DNA from: Streptomyces sp. NBC_01142
Lineage (GTDB): Bacteria > Actinomycetota > Actinomycetes > Streptomycetales > Streptomycetaceae
DNA: 64,000 nt
Assembly (NCBI RefSeq): GCF_026341125.1
Contig: NZ_JAPEOR010000002.1
Coordinates: 1,798,001 to 1,862,000 of the forward strand
Reading direction: 5' to 3'
Shown here: in pieces, positions 7,586 through 16,049 of the stretch
Position numbering within the stretch: position 1 is the stretch's first letter
Layout: each line of letters begins with the position of its first letter
Made by a program: the position numbers and the translations under genes
Notes under the pieces: generated by a model
The model's database searches: none
Seen by the model: only the letters and a program-made list of their open reading frames with translations
Told to the model about the DNA's origin: nothing

Positions 7586-7733
7586 TGATCCATGTCATTC
7601 GCTCGCGCTTCCAGGCGGCGGGAAACCGCCCGTCGCGGGCGGCCGGGAGGCCGATTCCGGGGGCGTACGCCTGGTAGACGGTGAGGGTCGACTCGGTGTG
7701 GAGCGCGCGGATGCGCCGCTTCGGTTCGTGCAT
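7586..7733 (-). pseudogene. 5' fragment of a DUF4291-like gene
   Basis: From an ATG at 7731-7733 the minus strand reads MHEPKRRIRALHTESTLT, then VYQAYAPGIG, FPAAWKRERMTWIKP and a stop just inside integrase-side DNA. The YQAY...RMTWIKPS pattern is typical of the N-terminus of DUF4291 proteins, which are about 200 aa, so only roughly the first quarter is present. The gene normally lies downstream of and codirectional with mmsA here (inference). A still shorter, frameshifted copy of the same start lies at 12493-12544 beside the second mmsA end. Confidence 0.6.
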
Positions 7734-7741
7734 GCACACAA

Positions 7742-7772
7742 GGGTGGCCCGGCCGGAACGGCCGGACCACCC
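7742..7772 (-). terminator. mmsA terminator hairpin, copy 1
   Basis: GGGTGG at 7742-7747 pairs with CCACCC at 7767-7772, around an inner CGGCC-GGAAC-GGCCG stem. It lies 18 bp past the stop of the mmsA 3' fragment. An identical hairpin is present at 12553-12583 behind the intact mmsA. Confidence 0.65.
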
Positions 7773-7789
7773 AATTTACGCGCGGGCAG

Positions 7790-7936
7790 TCAGTGATTGC
7801 GGGGGAAGCCCAGGTCCACGCCCGCCGGGGCGTGGACCTGTCAGCGGGTGGTGACGACCTTGCCGCGGGTGTAGAAGTGCACGCCGTCGTTGCCGTAGAT
7901 GTGGTGGTCGCCGAAGAGCGAGTCCTTCCAGCCGCC
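7790..7936 (-). pseudogene. displaced 3' end of mmsA, copy 1
   Basis: Read on the minus strand from 7936 this encodes GGWKDSLFGDHHIYGNDG...GKVVTTR, identical to the intact MmsA C-terminus, then meets TGA at 7841-7843. The intact protein continues with WPDPSDAPAGVDLGFPRNH. Past the TGA the fragment still carries the same final residues (VDLGFPRNH) and stop at 7790, so this copy comes from a slightly different mmsA allele. There is no start, so it is not expressed as a protein. It separates the serine integrase from the second accessory segment. Confidence 0.85.
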
Positions 7937-7982
7937 CAAGGTGTGTTCCCGGGCGGTCCGGCTCCTCACCGCGTCCGGACGA

Positions 7983-9095
7983 CTACGGCTGCACGGTCGC
8001 CGTGGCCGTGAAGCCGCAGCACTCGAAGGTCTGTACCGGCGCGGCGGACGTCCGCGTGATCCGTACATCGTCGAGCACCGCGTTCGTGTCGACCGACGCC
8101 GCGACGACTGCGACACCATGCACCCCGCCCTTGATCCGGTCCTTCCGGACCGTGAACGAACCGTCCTGGAGCGCGATTCCGACGTACGAGCTCCGCTGGA
8201 TGTCGTTGCGGCCGATATTGATCGCCCCGCCGACAACGTAGATCCCGACCTGGTTGTTGAGGATCCGGTTGTCCTGCACGACGGTGCCAGGCGTGTCGGC
8301 GACGATGCCCGCGTGCTGGATCTCATTGAAGAAGTCGGGGCCGCAGCCCGGGTCGGGCTCCCGGCACCGGTTGTCGCTGACGGTGCTCCGGGTGACGCGG
8401 CCGACCGCGCCGGCCACGAACTCGATGCCATCGGTCGACAGCTTCCGGTGCCCGGTGACGGTGGCGCGCTCAATGGTGGCGGTGGACCCCTCGTTGAGGA
8501 CGACCACGCCCGCGCCCTGGTAGCCCGTGATCTTGGTGTCGTGGATGGTCGCCGAGCCCGTACCGGTCGGCAGGTCCCCGATGAAGACCGCGTTCGCGCT
8601 GCGGAAACAGGGCGCGGCGGGGGTGTCCGTGATGTGGGTGACGGCGGCGTGGCCGAGGTCGAGACGAGCACCCCCGAGCACGCGAATGCCTGAGCCGAGC
8701 GCGCCGTTGTCGCACGTGCCGGAGCCCGGCCCGCTGACGGCGAGCTGGGACAGCGAGACGGACGCGCCGTTGTGGATCTCGACGATCGAGGTGCCGCCGT
8801 CGTCGCCGGGGGCCAGCGTCCGAGGGGCCCGAATCGTTGTCTTCCGGTCACCCGAGCCGGTGATCGACACGTTCTTGCCGATCACCACTTGCTCGCGGTA
8901 TACACCCGGTCGGATGGTGATCCGGTCACCGGGCCGGGCGGCGTCGACCGCTGCCTGGATCGTCGAATAGTCCTTGGGGACCACGAGGTTGTGTGGCCTC
9001 TCGGCCGCTGCCGACGTCGACACCAGCGGACAGGCGATTACGGTGACGACGCAGAGGCCCAGGCGGGCGGCCGTCCTGATACGTGGGATTGCCAT
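7983..9095 (-). CDS. secreted right-handed beta-helix (pectate-lyase-fold) protein
   Basis: The 370-aa protein has a Sec signal peptide (basic start MAIPRIRTAARLG, hydrophobic core, AAA-type cleavage at about residue 31). A parallel beta-helix follows, opening with the typical DYSTIQAAVDAARPGDRITI (about 42-61). Repeated short turns (GIRVLGG, GIVADTPGTVVQDN, NNQVGIYVVGG) mark the coils, and late cysteines include ECCGF near the C-terminus. Such proteins bind or cleave polysaccharides, but no catalytic residues can be assigned here. The gene ends 47 bp from the mmsA-repeat breakpoint, so it is the first gene of the second accessory segment. Confidence 0.75.
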   Translation of the reverse strand: MAIPRIRTAARLGLCVVTVIACPLVSTSAAAERPHNLVVPKDYSTIQAAVDAARPGDRITIRPGVYREQVVIGKNVSITGSGDRKTTIRAPRTLAPGDDGGTSIVEIHNGASVSLSQLAVSGPGSGTCDNGALGSGIRVLGGARLDLGHAAVTHITDTPAAPCFRSANAVFIGDLPTGTGSATIHDTKITGYQGAGVVVLNEGSTATIERATVTGHRKLSTDGIEFVAGAVGRVTRSTVSDNRCREPDPGCGPDFFNEIQHAGIVADTPGTVVQDNRILNNQVGIYVVGGAINIGRNDIQRSSYVGIALQDGSFTVRKDRIKGGVHGVAVVAASVDTNAVLDDVRITRTSAAPVQTFECCGFTATATVQP

Positions 9096-9382
9096 TCCGA
9101 TTCCGCTCTCGTGCGGTACTCACACCGTGGATCCAGGTGTCCCCGGGACCCGCCTGCCGGACAACCGGCCGCGCTGCCAACGTATCCACGGCTGTGGGCA
9201 CACGGCGCGCCCGGACGTCCGACTGGGTTCCCGCTTCGCTCCGTCGGCCCATCGACGTGACGGGCCCCGGAATCGCATCGCACCTGCCGCCAAGTCGATC
9301 CACTGCCCTCGCGACTGGGTAAGACTGCTCGGTGCCGCTGCCGTTGATGTCAGCCATGGATGTCACCACACCCCCGACTGCT

Positions 9383-9559
9383 TCACTTGCGATGCCTACG
9401 CGCCTTCGCTTGACGCTCGGCTTCCTTGCGCCGCTTGATGGTGTACGAGGACCAGTCGCCGCGGTGGAGATCGCACCTCGATGCGTTCACCATCGCCGGT
9501 CGCCGGCACCGGGTCCCCTTCTGCGTCAGCGCCCCACACCTGGACTGCGTACGAGCCAC
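9383..9559 (-). CDS. small Cys/His protein with a CGALTQKGTRC motif
   Basis: From a GTG at 9557-9559 the frame gives 58 residues with RCGALTQKGTRCRRPA, then CDLHRGDW and a basic tail (KRRKEAERQAKARRHRK). The C-x6-8-C...C-x2-H pattern is that of short zinc-binding-like domains found in actinobacterial small proteins (DUF5763-like). A longer frame to 9691 exists but its N-terminal part has no coding character. The start is uncertain. No function is known. Confidence 0.45.
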   Translation of the reverse strand: MARTQSRCGALTQKGTRCRRPAMVNASRCDLHRGDWSSYTIKRRKEAERQAKARRHRK

Positions 9560-9973
9560 GATCCCCACCCCTGGTCTCGGCTGTCGTGCGGACAGGTCCA
9601 GGGTTTCGGGGAGTACGCCGTCGGTGGAAGGCACACCGCTCCGCGAACCGGTGCACGGCGGTTGCTCGGGGGCGCACGCTTTCCAGACCAATCATGCGCG
9701 GCTACTTCCACGGACCCCACGTCCGCTAGACCCTCAAAGAGAAGAACTCGTTGAGCTTCTGACTCAAGAGCAAGCTTGCGGACCTCCTCACCACCCCGTC
9801 GCGCCAGCATTTCGAGGATCTGTGAGTCATGGGCAGGACGGGACAGGTGGGCACCGGCAATGGCTCCCGTGGGGCGTCGGCTTCGTCGTCGATCCCGTAC
9901 GCAGAGTTTTGGCAGGGCGTATGCAGGGGAGACACTTTACGCGGCGGGCAACTAATGATCTCTGGGGGGAATC
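9560..9973. other. 414-bp gap with no supported gene
   Basis: No frame here combines a ribosome-binding site, codon bias and recognisable motifs. Base composition falls from about 70% G+C to clearly lower values towards 9960, marking the entry into a lower-GC segment that continues through the amidohydrolase gene. Confidence 0.4.
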
Positions 9974-10438
9974 TTGGTAGCTCTGATTTTCGGTTCAATA
10001 GCCTCCGTGGCGGCAATATTAACGATTCTGTTTTCCGCCTTACAGACCCGCACCCTGAGCCGACAGACGGCCATAAGTAATGGAATATCCGCCGCCTCGG
10101 CCATCTATAACAGCATCGAGAGACTCCATAATATTGGCAATCTCTTATACCAGGCACCTCACCTGGCCAAGTACTTCCATGAGGGTGCACCGATTCCCGC
10201 AGAATCGAGCACTGAACGAACCCAGGTGCTGCTGCTTGCGCACATGTACGCAGATTGCTTGGACTATGGCCTGATGATCAAAGGACTGGCCCCTGAGGCG
10301 GGCGCTTATGATTGCTGGGACACTTATGCTGAAGGCAGGCTGAGTTCATCGCCGGCGATCGTATTCGTTTTGGCTCAGCATCGGTCATGGTGGCCCACGC
10401 TCGTCTCGCACATGCAGCATGCCCTGCCGCCAGAGTGA
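9974..10438 (+). CDS. single-span membrane protein of unknown function
   Basis: The gene starts at TTG 9974 behind GGGGGGA (9964-9970) and encodes 154 residues. A single N-terminal hydrophobic segment (about residues 3-24, ending in QTRTLSRQTAISN) precedes a soluble helical domain with HMYADCLDYGL and a Trp-rich end (RSWWPTLVSH). I have a general memory of such membrane-anchored proteins in Streptomyces accessory DNA but no function. Its codon use is less GC-biased than its surroundings, which suggests transfer. Confidence 0.6.
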   Translation: MVALIFGSIASVAAILTILFSALQTRTLSRQTAISNGISAASAIYNSIERLHNIGNLLYQAPHLAKYFHEGAPIPAESSTERTQVLLLAHMYADCLDYGLMIKGLAPEAGAYDCWDTYAEGRLSSSPAIVFVLAQHRSWWPTLVSHMQHALPPE

Positions 10439-10474
10439 GGCGATAGGCACAGTAAAGCTGACTGACATATACCT

Positions 10475-12160
10475 TCATGAGCATGTACCGTCATCGAACA
10501 CCACAGATCCTGCCGCCACCGTCAGCCTCACTTTCGCATCTGCTATCGGCGCCCGACTCTCGGTAATAAACCCCGATTTGAATATATTCGTATCGAGGAC
10601 GGCAAGGTCGGCTCGATACCCTAAAGCAATTTTGCCGGACTGTTCGTCATGATTAACGTGAGCCGAGCCCTCCGTAAATGCATCAAATGCGTCGTCCAGT
10701 TTCAGCCGCTGCGATGGAAGAAACGGCACCTGGTCGCGGCTGTCGGGCGAGACCCTTGTTACTGCCACCTCGAGTTGTTCCAGTGGGTTTGCTGTCGTCA
10801 CTGCCCAGTCGCTCCCCATTGCGAGAGACGCCCCCGCGGAAATGAGGTCTGCGAAGGGAAACTGCATGCCGCTTCTTTTGGTGCCCAAGTACGGAGCAGT
10901 TAATTTGTCTCTGTCGGGAGCGCTTTGAGCCCAGAAGGTTTGACAGTTCGCGATCACTCCCAGTTCGGCGAAGCGACGGATGTCCGAAGGCTGGACGAGC
11001 TGAATATGCGCTATATGGTGCCGCCGATCGGAGTGCCCGTTGCAGCGCAGGGCAGTTTCGATCGCATCCAGGCAATTGCGCACAGCCCGGTCTCCGATGG
11101 CATGCAAATGAACCTGGAATCCATGGCGATCGAGATCGGTAACCACCGCCGCCAACAACTCTCGATCGATGTAGGTCAATCCTCGATTCTCCGTCCGACC
11201 TCCACAGTCATTGCAATAGGGCTCAAGCAATGCGCCGGTGAAATTTTCGAGAACGCCATCCGTCATGATCTTGACGGATATGGGGTGGAAACCACCCCCT
11301 AGGTGACTCATGGGGGTGTCGATACGGAGGCCGCGATCCCGACGCTCGAGCAATTCCTCTACTTGCTCAATACCTCGATGCCGATCCCACCAGAGGGCAC
11401 CCACTACCCGTGCAGTCAACAGTCCATCGGCGGCTAACTTTTCATATGCCGTCTGCGTGTCTGGAGTGACCCAAGCATCCTGCCAACCCGTAATCCCCAG
11501 AGAATGCAGATATGTTTGGGCGTTGAGAATTGCGGACCTCCACTCCGCTATGCTCGCCCGAGGAACGACTCGTTCGTCAACTTGGTAAGCGGCTCCCTCG
11601 TGGAGCATTCCAGACGCCTCCCCCGTAACCGGGTCCCGCTCAATTCGACCATCCAGCGGGTCGGGCGTGCCTCGATCGATGCCGGCGGCCTCAAGCGCCC
11701 GCGTGTTGACCCAAGCTCCGTGCAGGTCCTGGTTGAAGAGGAAGACAGGCCGATCCGGGACGATGGAATCGAGATCTTCCTTGTCAGGAACCCCGCGGGG
11801 GAAGTGCTCCACTGCCCAGCCGCCACCGAGGATCCAAGGCTCGGACGGGTGGGTACTGGCATAGGCGGCGATCGCCCCCATGTACGCGTCCCGTCCCGAC
11901 AAGCCGTGGAGCGACAAACGCAGTCGTTCCCGCCCGGCAAACGGCGCATGGATGTGACTGTCCTGGAAGCCTGGAACAACTAACCCACCTCGTGCGTGAA
12001 CCACACGGGTGTGCCGCCCGATCATGTCGCGAACGCTCGACGCGTCGTCACCGATGAAGGTGACTCTTCCCTCGCGAACGGCCACCGCTCCTGCCCATCG
12101 TCCCCGTGCGAGACGAACGCGTGCACCAGTAACTACCAGGTCCGCGGCTACGTTTGGCAC
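10475..12160 (-). CDS. YtcJ-like metal-dependent amidohydrolase
   Basis: The 561-aa protein has the amidohydrolase-superfamily signature in order: HxH in GFQDSHIHAP (about 68-70), a likely carboxylated-lysine strand VKIMTDGVLENF (about 300), HLHAIGD (about 353), HIAHIQ (about 383) and GSDWAV (about 445). The composite beta-sandwich at both termini (LVVTGARV, LGYRADLAVLD) is also present. YtcJ-like enzymes hydrolyse amide or related bonds in small molecules; the substrate cannot be told. The gene is convergent with the small membrane protein and has lower G+C than the flanking chromosome, consistent with cargo of the second accessory segment. Confidence 0.85.
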   Translation of the reverse strand: MPNVAADLVVTGARVRLARGRWAGAVAVREGRVTFIGDDASSVRDMIGRHTRVVHARGGLVVPGFQDSHIHAPFAGRERLRLSLHGLSGRDAYMGAIAAYASTHPSEPWILGGGWAVEHFPRGVPDKEDLDSIVPDRPVFLFNQDLHGAWVNTRALEAAGIDRGTPDPLDGRIERDPVTGEASGMLHEGAAYQVDERVVPRASIAEWRSAILNAQTYLHSLGITGWQDAWVTPDTQTAYEKLAADGLLTARVVGALWWDRHRGIEQVEELLERRDRGLRIDTPMSHLGGGFHPISVKIMTDGVLENFTGALLEPYCNDCGGRTENRGLTYIDRELLAAVVTDLDRHGFQVHLHAIGDRAVRNCLDAIETALRCNGHSDRRHHIAHIQLVQPSDIRRFAELGVIANCQTFWAQSAPDRDKLTAPYLGTKRSGMQFPFADLISAGASLAMGSDWAVTTANPLEQLEVAVTRVSPDSRDQVPFLPSQRLKLDDAFDAFTEGSAHVNHDEQSGKIALGYRADLAVLDTNIFKSGFITESRAPIADAKVRLTVAAGSVVFDDGTCS

Positions 12161-12388
12161 GATTCCTCCTGCCCCGCTATTCGCCTACCGTGGTCCGGTC
12201 GGCCGCACGCGCAGCACGCGGAGTGCGCGGCCGACGCCCTTCTCTCCAGGTGTACCTGTGGAGCAGACTCGGGGACTAGTCCCAGGGCGGTGAGCGTAGA
12301 GAAGCCCACCGGAGCCGGCCCTGCGGCCACCGCGGGCATTACCGCAGCGCGGAAGCCTGCAAGCCGGCGCCACTGCGGCAGCACCGCC

Positions 12389-12492
12389 TCCCCGTCCAGT
12401 CGAAACGGTGCTTCTTGGTCCGCTGGGTACCGACTGCCTGCCTCGCGCGAAGGGCTCGCGAACCGGCGCTCAACTGCTGGTCGTTGTCGTCT
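12389..12492 (-). pseudogene. N-terminal remnant of a second serine integrase
   Basis: The minus strand reads DDNDQQLSAGSRALRARQAV, then GTQRTKKHRFDWTG, closely matching residues about 4-38 of the intact integrase at 6045-7562 (DDKDQQLSAS...GTQRTKKHRSDWAG). The rest of the gene, including the catalytic serine, is gone. It is fused on one side to unrelated DNA and on the other to the DUF4291-like start and the 3' end of intact mmsA, reproducing the int / DUF4291 / mmsA order of the first copy. This marks a decayed sister element. Confidence 0.8.
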
Positions 12493-12495
12493 GAA

Positions 12496-12765
12496 GGTCG
12501 ACTCGGTGTGGAACGCGCGGGATGCGCCGCTTCGGTTCGTGCATGCACACAAGGGTGGCCCGGCCGGAACGGCCGGACCACCCAATTTACGCGCGGGATT
12601 ACGTGCGGGCGGTCAGTGGTTGCGGGGGAAGCCCAGGTCCACGCCCGCCGGGGCGTCCGAGGGGTCCGGCCAGCGGGTGGTGACGACCTTGCCGCGGGTG
12701 TAGAAGTGCACGCCGTCGTTGCCGTAGATGTGGTGGTCGCCGAAGAGCGAGTCCTTCCAGCCGCC
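12496..12765. repeat. mmsA-end direct repeat, copy 2
   Basis: This is the second copy of the 7686-7936 repeat. Here it continues without a break into the body of mmsA (12766 onward), so this copy now supplies the working end of the gene. The DUF4291 portion is shorter and frameshifted (12493-12544). Confidence 0.85.
12553..12583 (-). terminator. mmsA terminator hairpin, copy 2
   Basis: It is the same GGGTGG...CCACCC hairpin as at 7742-7772, located 30 bp past the stop codon of the intact mmsA. It should end the iol operon transcript. Confidence 0.7.
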
Positions 12766-14112
12766 GAAGGAGTGGTAGCCCACCGGCACCGGGATCGGAA
12801 CGTTCACGCCGACCATGCCCGCCTCGATCTCCATCTGGAAGCGGCGGGCCGCGCCACCGTCGCGGGTGAAGATGGCCGTGCCGTTGCCGAACGGGGAGGC
12901 GTTGATCAGATCGACGCCCTCCTCGTAGGTCTCCGCGCGCAGCACACACAGCACCGGGCCGAAGATCTCGTCGCGGTAGGCGTCGGAGTCGGTGGAGACC
13001 TTGTCGAGGAGCGACAGGCCGATCCAGTGACCGTCCTCGAAGCCGTCGACGGTGTACCCCGTGCCGTCCAGGACGACCTCCGCGCCCTGGGCCGCCGCGC
13101 CCGTGACGTACGACGCCACCTTGTCGCGGTGGGCCTTGGTGATCAGGGGGCCCATCTCGGAGGTCGGGTCGTTGCCGGGGCCGATCTTGATCTTCTCGGC
13201 GCGCTCGCGGATCTTCTGCACCAGCTCGTCGGCGATGGAGCTGACCGCGACGACCGCCGAGATCGCCATGCAGCGCTCGCCGGCGGAGCCGTACGCCGCC
13301 GAGACGGCGGCGTCCGCGGCCGCGTCCAGGTCCGCGTCCGGCAGGACCAGCATGTGGTTCTTCGCGCCGCCCAGCGCCTGGACGCGCTTGTGGTTGGCGG
13401 AGGCGGTGGTGTGGATGTAGCGGGCGATCGGCGTCGAGCCGACGAAGGAGATCGCCGAGATGTCCGGGTGTGCGAGCAGCGCGTCCACCGCGACCTTGTC
13501 GCCGTGGACGACATTGAGCACGCCATCGGGCAGCCCGGCCTCCGTGGCCAGCTCCGCGAGGAGGTTGGAGGCGGAGGGATCCTTCTCGCTCGGCTTCAGT
13601 ACGAAGGTGTTTCCGCAGGCGATCGCCAGCGGGAACATCCACATCGGGACCATCGCCGGGAAGTTGAACGGCGTGATGCCCGCGACGACGCCGAGCGGCT
13701 GACGGATCGCGGAGACATCGACCCGGTTGGAGACCTGGGTGGACAGCTCGCCCTTGAGCTGGGTGGTGATGCCGCAGGCGAGCTCGACGATCTCCAGACC
13801 GCGGGCGACCTCGCCGAGCGCGTCGGAGTGGACCTTGCCGTGCTCGGCGGTGATCAGCGCGGCGATGTCGTCGCGGTGCGCGTCGAGCAGCGCGCGGTAG
13901 CGGAAGAGGATCCCGGTGCGCTGCGCGAGCGAGGACGTGCCCCACATCGCGTACGCCTCCTTCGCCGCCGAGACGGCCGCGTCGACCTCTTCCACCGAAG
14001 CCAGCGGGACCTGGGTGGTGACGGCGCCGGACGCGGGGTCGGTGACCGGACCCCAGTTGCCCGACGCGCCCTCGACGGCCTTGCCACCGATCCAGTGGTT
14101 GACGGTCTTCAT
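12613..14112 (-). CDS. mmsA: CoA-acylating methylmalonate-semialdehyde dehydrogenase (IolA/MmsA)
   Basis: The 499-aa protein is of full family length. It starts MKTVNHWIGGKAVEG at ATG 14112; the longer open frame upstream is not coding. Landmarks are PFNFPAMVPMWMFPLA, the NAD-binding KPSEKDPSA and the catalytic cysteine in GSAGERCMAISA (about residue 280). It oxidises malonate or methylmalonate semialdehyde to acetyl-CoA or propionyl-CoA, the last step of inositol and valine breakdown. It is the last gene of the iol operon, 11 bp after iolD. Its last 51 codons lie in the direct repeat shared with 7686-7936, so the C-terminus was probably supplied by an integrated element. Confidence 0.95.
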   Translation of the reverse strand: MKTVNHWIGGKAVEGASGNWGPVTDPASGAVTTQVPLASVEEVDAAVSAAKEAYAMWGTSSLAQRTGILFRYRALLDAHRDDIAALITAEHGKVHSDALGEVARGLEIVELACGITTQLKGELSTQVSNRVDVSAIRQPLGVVAGITPFNFPAMVPMWMFPLAIACGNTFVLKPSEKDPSASNLLAELATEAGLPDGVLNVVHGDKVAVDALLAHPDISAISFVGSTPIARYIHTTASANHKRVQALGGAKNHMLVLPDADLDAAADAAVSAAYGSAGERCMAISAVVAVSSIADELVQKIRERAEKIKIGPGNDPTSEMGPLITKAHRDKVASYVTGAAAQGAEVVLDGTGYTVDGFEDGHWIGLSLLDKVSTDSDAYRDEIFGPVLCVLRAETYEEGVDLINASPFGNGTAIFTRDGGAARRFQMEIEAGMVGVNVPIPVPVGYHSFGGWKDSLFGDHHIYGNDGVHFYTRGKVVTTRWPDPSDAPAGVDLGFPRNH

Positions 14113-14123
14113 TTCATGCTCCT

Positions 14124-16049
14124 TCAGAGATGGCGGCGTCGGGCTGCGACCTGCCGGTCGTACTCCTCCCGGGCCTTGACCGCTGACGGGCGGGTCGCGG
14201 TTTCGGCCACCGGAACATCCCACCACGCCTGTGCCGGGGGCGCGCCCGACACAGTGTCTGCCGTTTCCGTCTCGACGTAGACACATGTGGGAACGTCCGC
14301 GGCGCGGGCCTCGGCAAGCGCTTCGTGCAGGTCACGCACTGTCTTGGCACGGATCACCCGCATCCCGAGGGAGGCGGCGTTGGCGGCCAGGTCGACGGGC
14401 AGCGGAGCCCCTGTGTACGTACGGTCGGGGGCCCGGTAGCGGTAGGCGGTGCCGAAGCGCTCCGCGCCCACCGACTCGGAGAGGCCGCCGATCGAGGCGT
14501 ACCCGTGGTTCTGCAGGATCACGACCTTGATGGGGACGTTCTCCTGCACGGCCGTGACGATTTCGGTGGGATTCATCAGGTACGTACCGTCGCCGACGAG
14601 TGCCCAAACGGGGCGGCCGGGTGCGGCCATCCCGACACCGATGGCCGCGGGGATCTCGTATCCCATGCAGGAGTAGCCGTACTCGACGTGGTACTGGTCG
14701 CTGGAACGGGTGCGCCACAGCTTGTGGAGGTCACCCGGGAGCGAACCCGCCGCGTTGATCACGATGTCGTCACCGGTGACCAGAGTGTCGAGTGCGCCGA
14801 GCACCTGGGGCTGGGTGGGGCGGGTGTCCGGGTCCTCGGCCTCGTACGCGGCGTCGACGCGGTACTCCCAGCGCTCCTTGTCGTCGGCGTACTCGCACTC
14901 GTACGCGGGCTCGACGCGGAAGCGGCTGCCCAGCGCCCCGGCGAGCTCTTCGAGGGCGGCGCGGGCGTCGGCGACCAGGGAGAGACCGGCCATCTTGTGG
15001 GTGTCGAAGGACGTGATGTTGAGATTCAGGAAGCGGACGGCCGGGTTCTGGAAGAGGGTCGACGAGGCGGTGGTGAAGTCGGACCAGCGGGTGCCGACGC
15101 CGATCACCAGATCCGCGGTACGGGCCAGCTCGTCGGCCGTGGCTGTGCCGGTGTGGCCGATGCCGCCGACGTCGCAGGGGTGGTCGTGGGGCAGCGAGCC
15201 CTTGCCCGCCTGGGTGGAGGCGACCGGGATGCCGGTGGCGTCGGCGAAGGATCTCAGCGCTTCCTCAGCCTCGCTGTGGTGGACGCCGCCCCCCGCGACG
15301 ATCAGAGGGCGACGGGCGGCGGTGAGCGCCCGGCGCGCCGCGTCCAGTGCGTCCCGGTCGGGACGGGGGCGGTGCACCTGCCAGACGCGCTCGGCGAAGA
15401 AGTCCTCCGGCCAGTCGTACGCCTCGGCCTGCACGTCCTGCGGGAGCGCGAGCGTGACCGCGCCCGTCTCGGCAGGGTCGGCGAGGACACGCATGGCCTG
15501 CAGGGCCGCGGGGATCAGCGCCTCGGGGCGGGTGACGCGGTCGAAGTAGCGGGAGACGGGCCGCAGGGTGTCGTTGACCGACACATCGCCCGCGTAAGGG
15601 ACTTCGAGCTGCTGGAGGACCGGGTCGGCGGGGCGGGTCGCGAACACATCGCCGGGCAGGAGCAGGACGGGCAGCCGGTTGATGGTGGCGAGCGCGGCGC
15701 CGGTGACCAGATTCGTCGCGCCGGGTCCGACGGAGGTGGTGACGGCGTGGGCGGAGAGGCGGCGGGACTGGCGGGCGTAGCCGACGGCGGCGTGCACCAT
15801 GGACTGTTCGTTGCGGCCCTGGATGTACGGCATGGAGGGTCCCGGGGGCGCCTCCCCGGGAAGCCCTGTGCTGCCGGACTCCAGGAGTGCCTGGCCGAGG
15901 CCGGCCACGTTGCCGTGGCCGAAGATGCCCCAGGTGGCGCTGATCAGACGGTGGCGGTGGCCGTCGCGCTCGGTGTACTGGCGGGCGAGGAACGCGACGA
16001 GCGCCTGGGCGACGGTGAGTCGGCGCGTACTGCTGCGCGTACTGCTCAT
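14124..16049 (-). CDS. iolD: 3D-trihydroxycyclohexane-1,2-dione acylhydrolase (IolD)
   Basis: The thiamine-diphosphate enzyme has 641 residues. The N-terminal Pyr domain starts LTVAQALVAFLARQYTERDG. The C-terminal PP domain carries the cofactor motif GDGTYLMNPTEI...NHGY (about residues 484-510). IolD opens the ring of the inosose dehydration product to 5-deoxy-glucuronate. The start is ATG 16049, overlapping the iolB stop (ATGA); the larger open frame extends upstream only as a shadow of iolB. It is followed 11 bp later by mmsA. Confidence 0.95.
   Translation of the reverse strand: MSSTRSSTRRLTVAQALVAFLARQYTERDGHRHRLISATWGIFGHGNVAGLGQALLESGSTGLPGEAPPGPSMPYIQGRNEQSMVHAAVGYARQSRRLSAHAVTTSVGPGATNLVTGAALATINRLPVLLLPGDVFATRPADPVLQQLEVPYAGDVSVNDTLRPVSRYFDRVTRPEALIPAALQAMRVLADPAETGAVTLALPQDVQAEAYDWPEDFFAERVWQVHRPRPDRDALDAARRALTAARRPLIVAGGGVHHSEAEEALRSFADATGIPVASTQAGKGSLPHDHPCDVGGIGHTGTATADELARTADLVIGVGTRWSDFTTASSTLFQNPAVRFLNLNITSFDTHKMAGLSLVADARAALEELAGALGSRFRVEPAYECEYADDKERWEYRVDAAYEAEDPDTRPTQPQVLGALDTLVTGDDIVINAAGSLPGDLHKLWRTRSSDQYHVEYGYSCMGYEIPAAIGVGMAAPGRPVWALVGDGTYLMNPTEIVTAVQENVPIKVVILQNHGYASIGGLSESVGAERFGTAYRYRAPDRTYTGAPLPVDLAANAASLGMRVIRAKTVRDLHEALAEARAADVPTCVYVETETADTVSGAPPAQAWWDVPVAETATRPSAVKAREEYDRQVAARRRHL

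Larger units (their letters stand above)
7686..7936. repeat. mmsA-end direct repeat, copy 1 (att-region repeat)
   Basis: This 251-bp segment matches 12496-12765 in the same orientation. It covers the start of the DUF4291-like gene, the terminator and the last part of mmsA. Similarity stops sharply at 7936, after GTCCTTCCAGCCGCC, where the sequence goes to unrelated DNA; the other copy continues into the rest of mmsA. That breakpoint is the expected recombination boundary. Small differences (a 6-bp length change, several substitutions) show that the copies are not a recent perfect duplication. Confidence 0.85.
12161..12612. other. gap with integrase remnant, DUF4291 start and terminator
   Basis: From 12161 to about 12388 I see only shadow frames, one reading on the minus strand with GFSTLTALGLVPESAP that I cannot place. 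From 12389 come the integrase N-terminal remnant, a short DUF4291-like start and the second mmsA terminator, described separately. Confidence 0.4.

Noticed and set aside
7841..8851. 336-codon minus-strand frame running into the mmsA fragment
   Set aside because: Only its last 32 codons are mmsA-like; the rest is an out-of-frame shadow of the beta-helix gene, so a fusion protein is not credible.
12415..14280. 621-codon plus-strand open frame over mmsA
   Set aside because: It is antisense to the clearly conserved MmsA and has the valine/arginine/glycine-rich composition of a GC-skew shadow.
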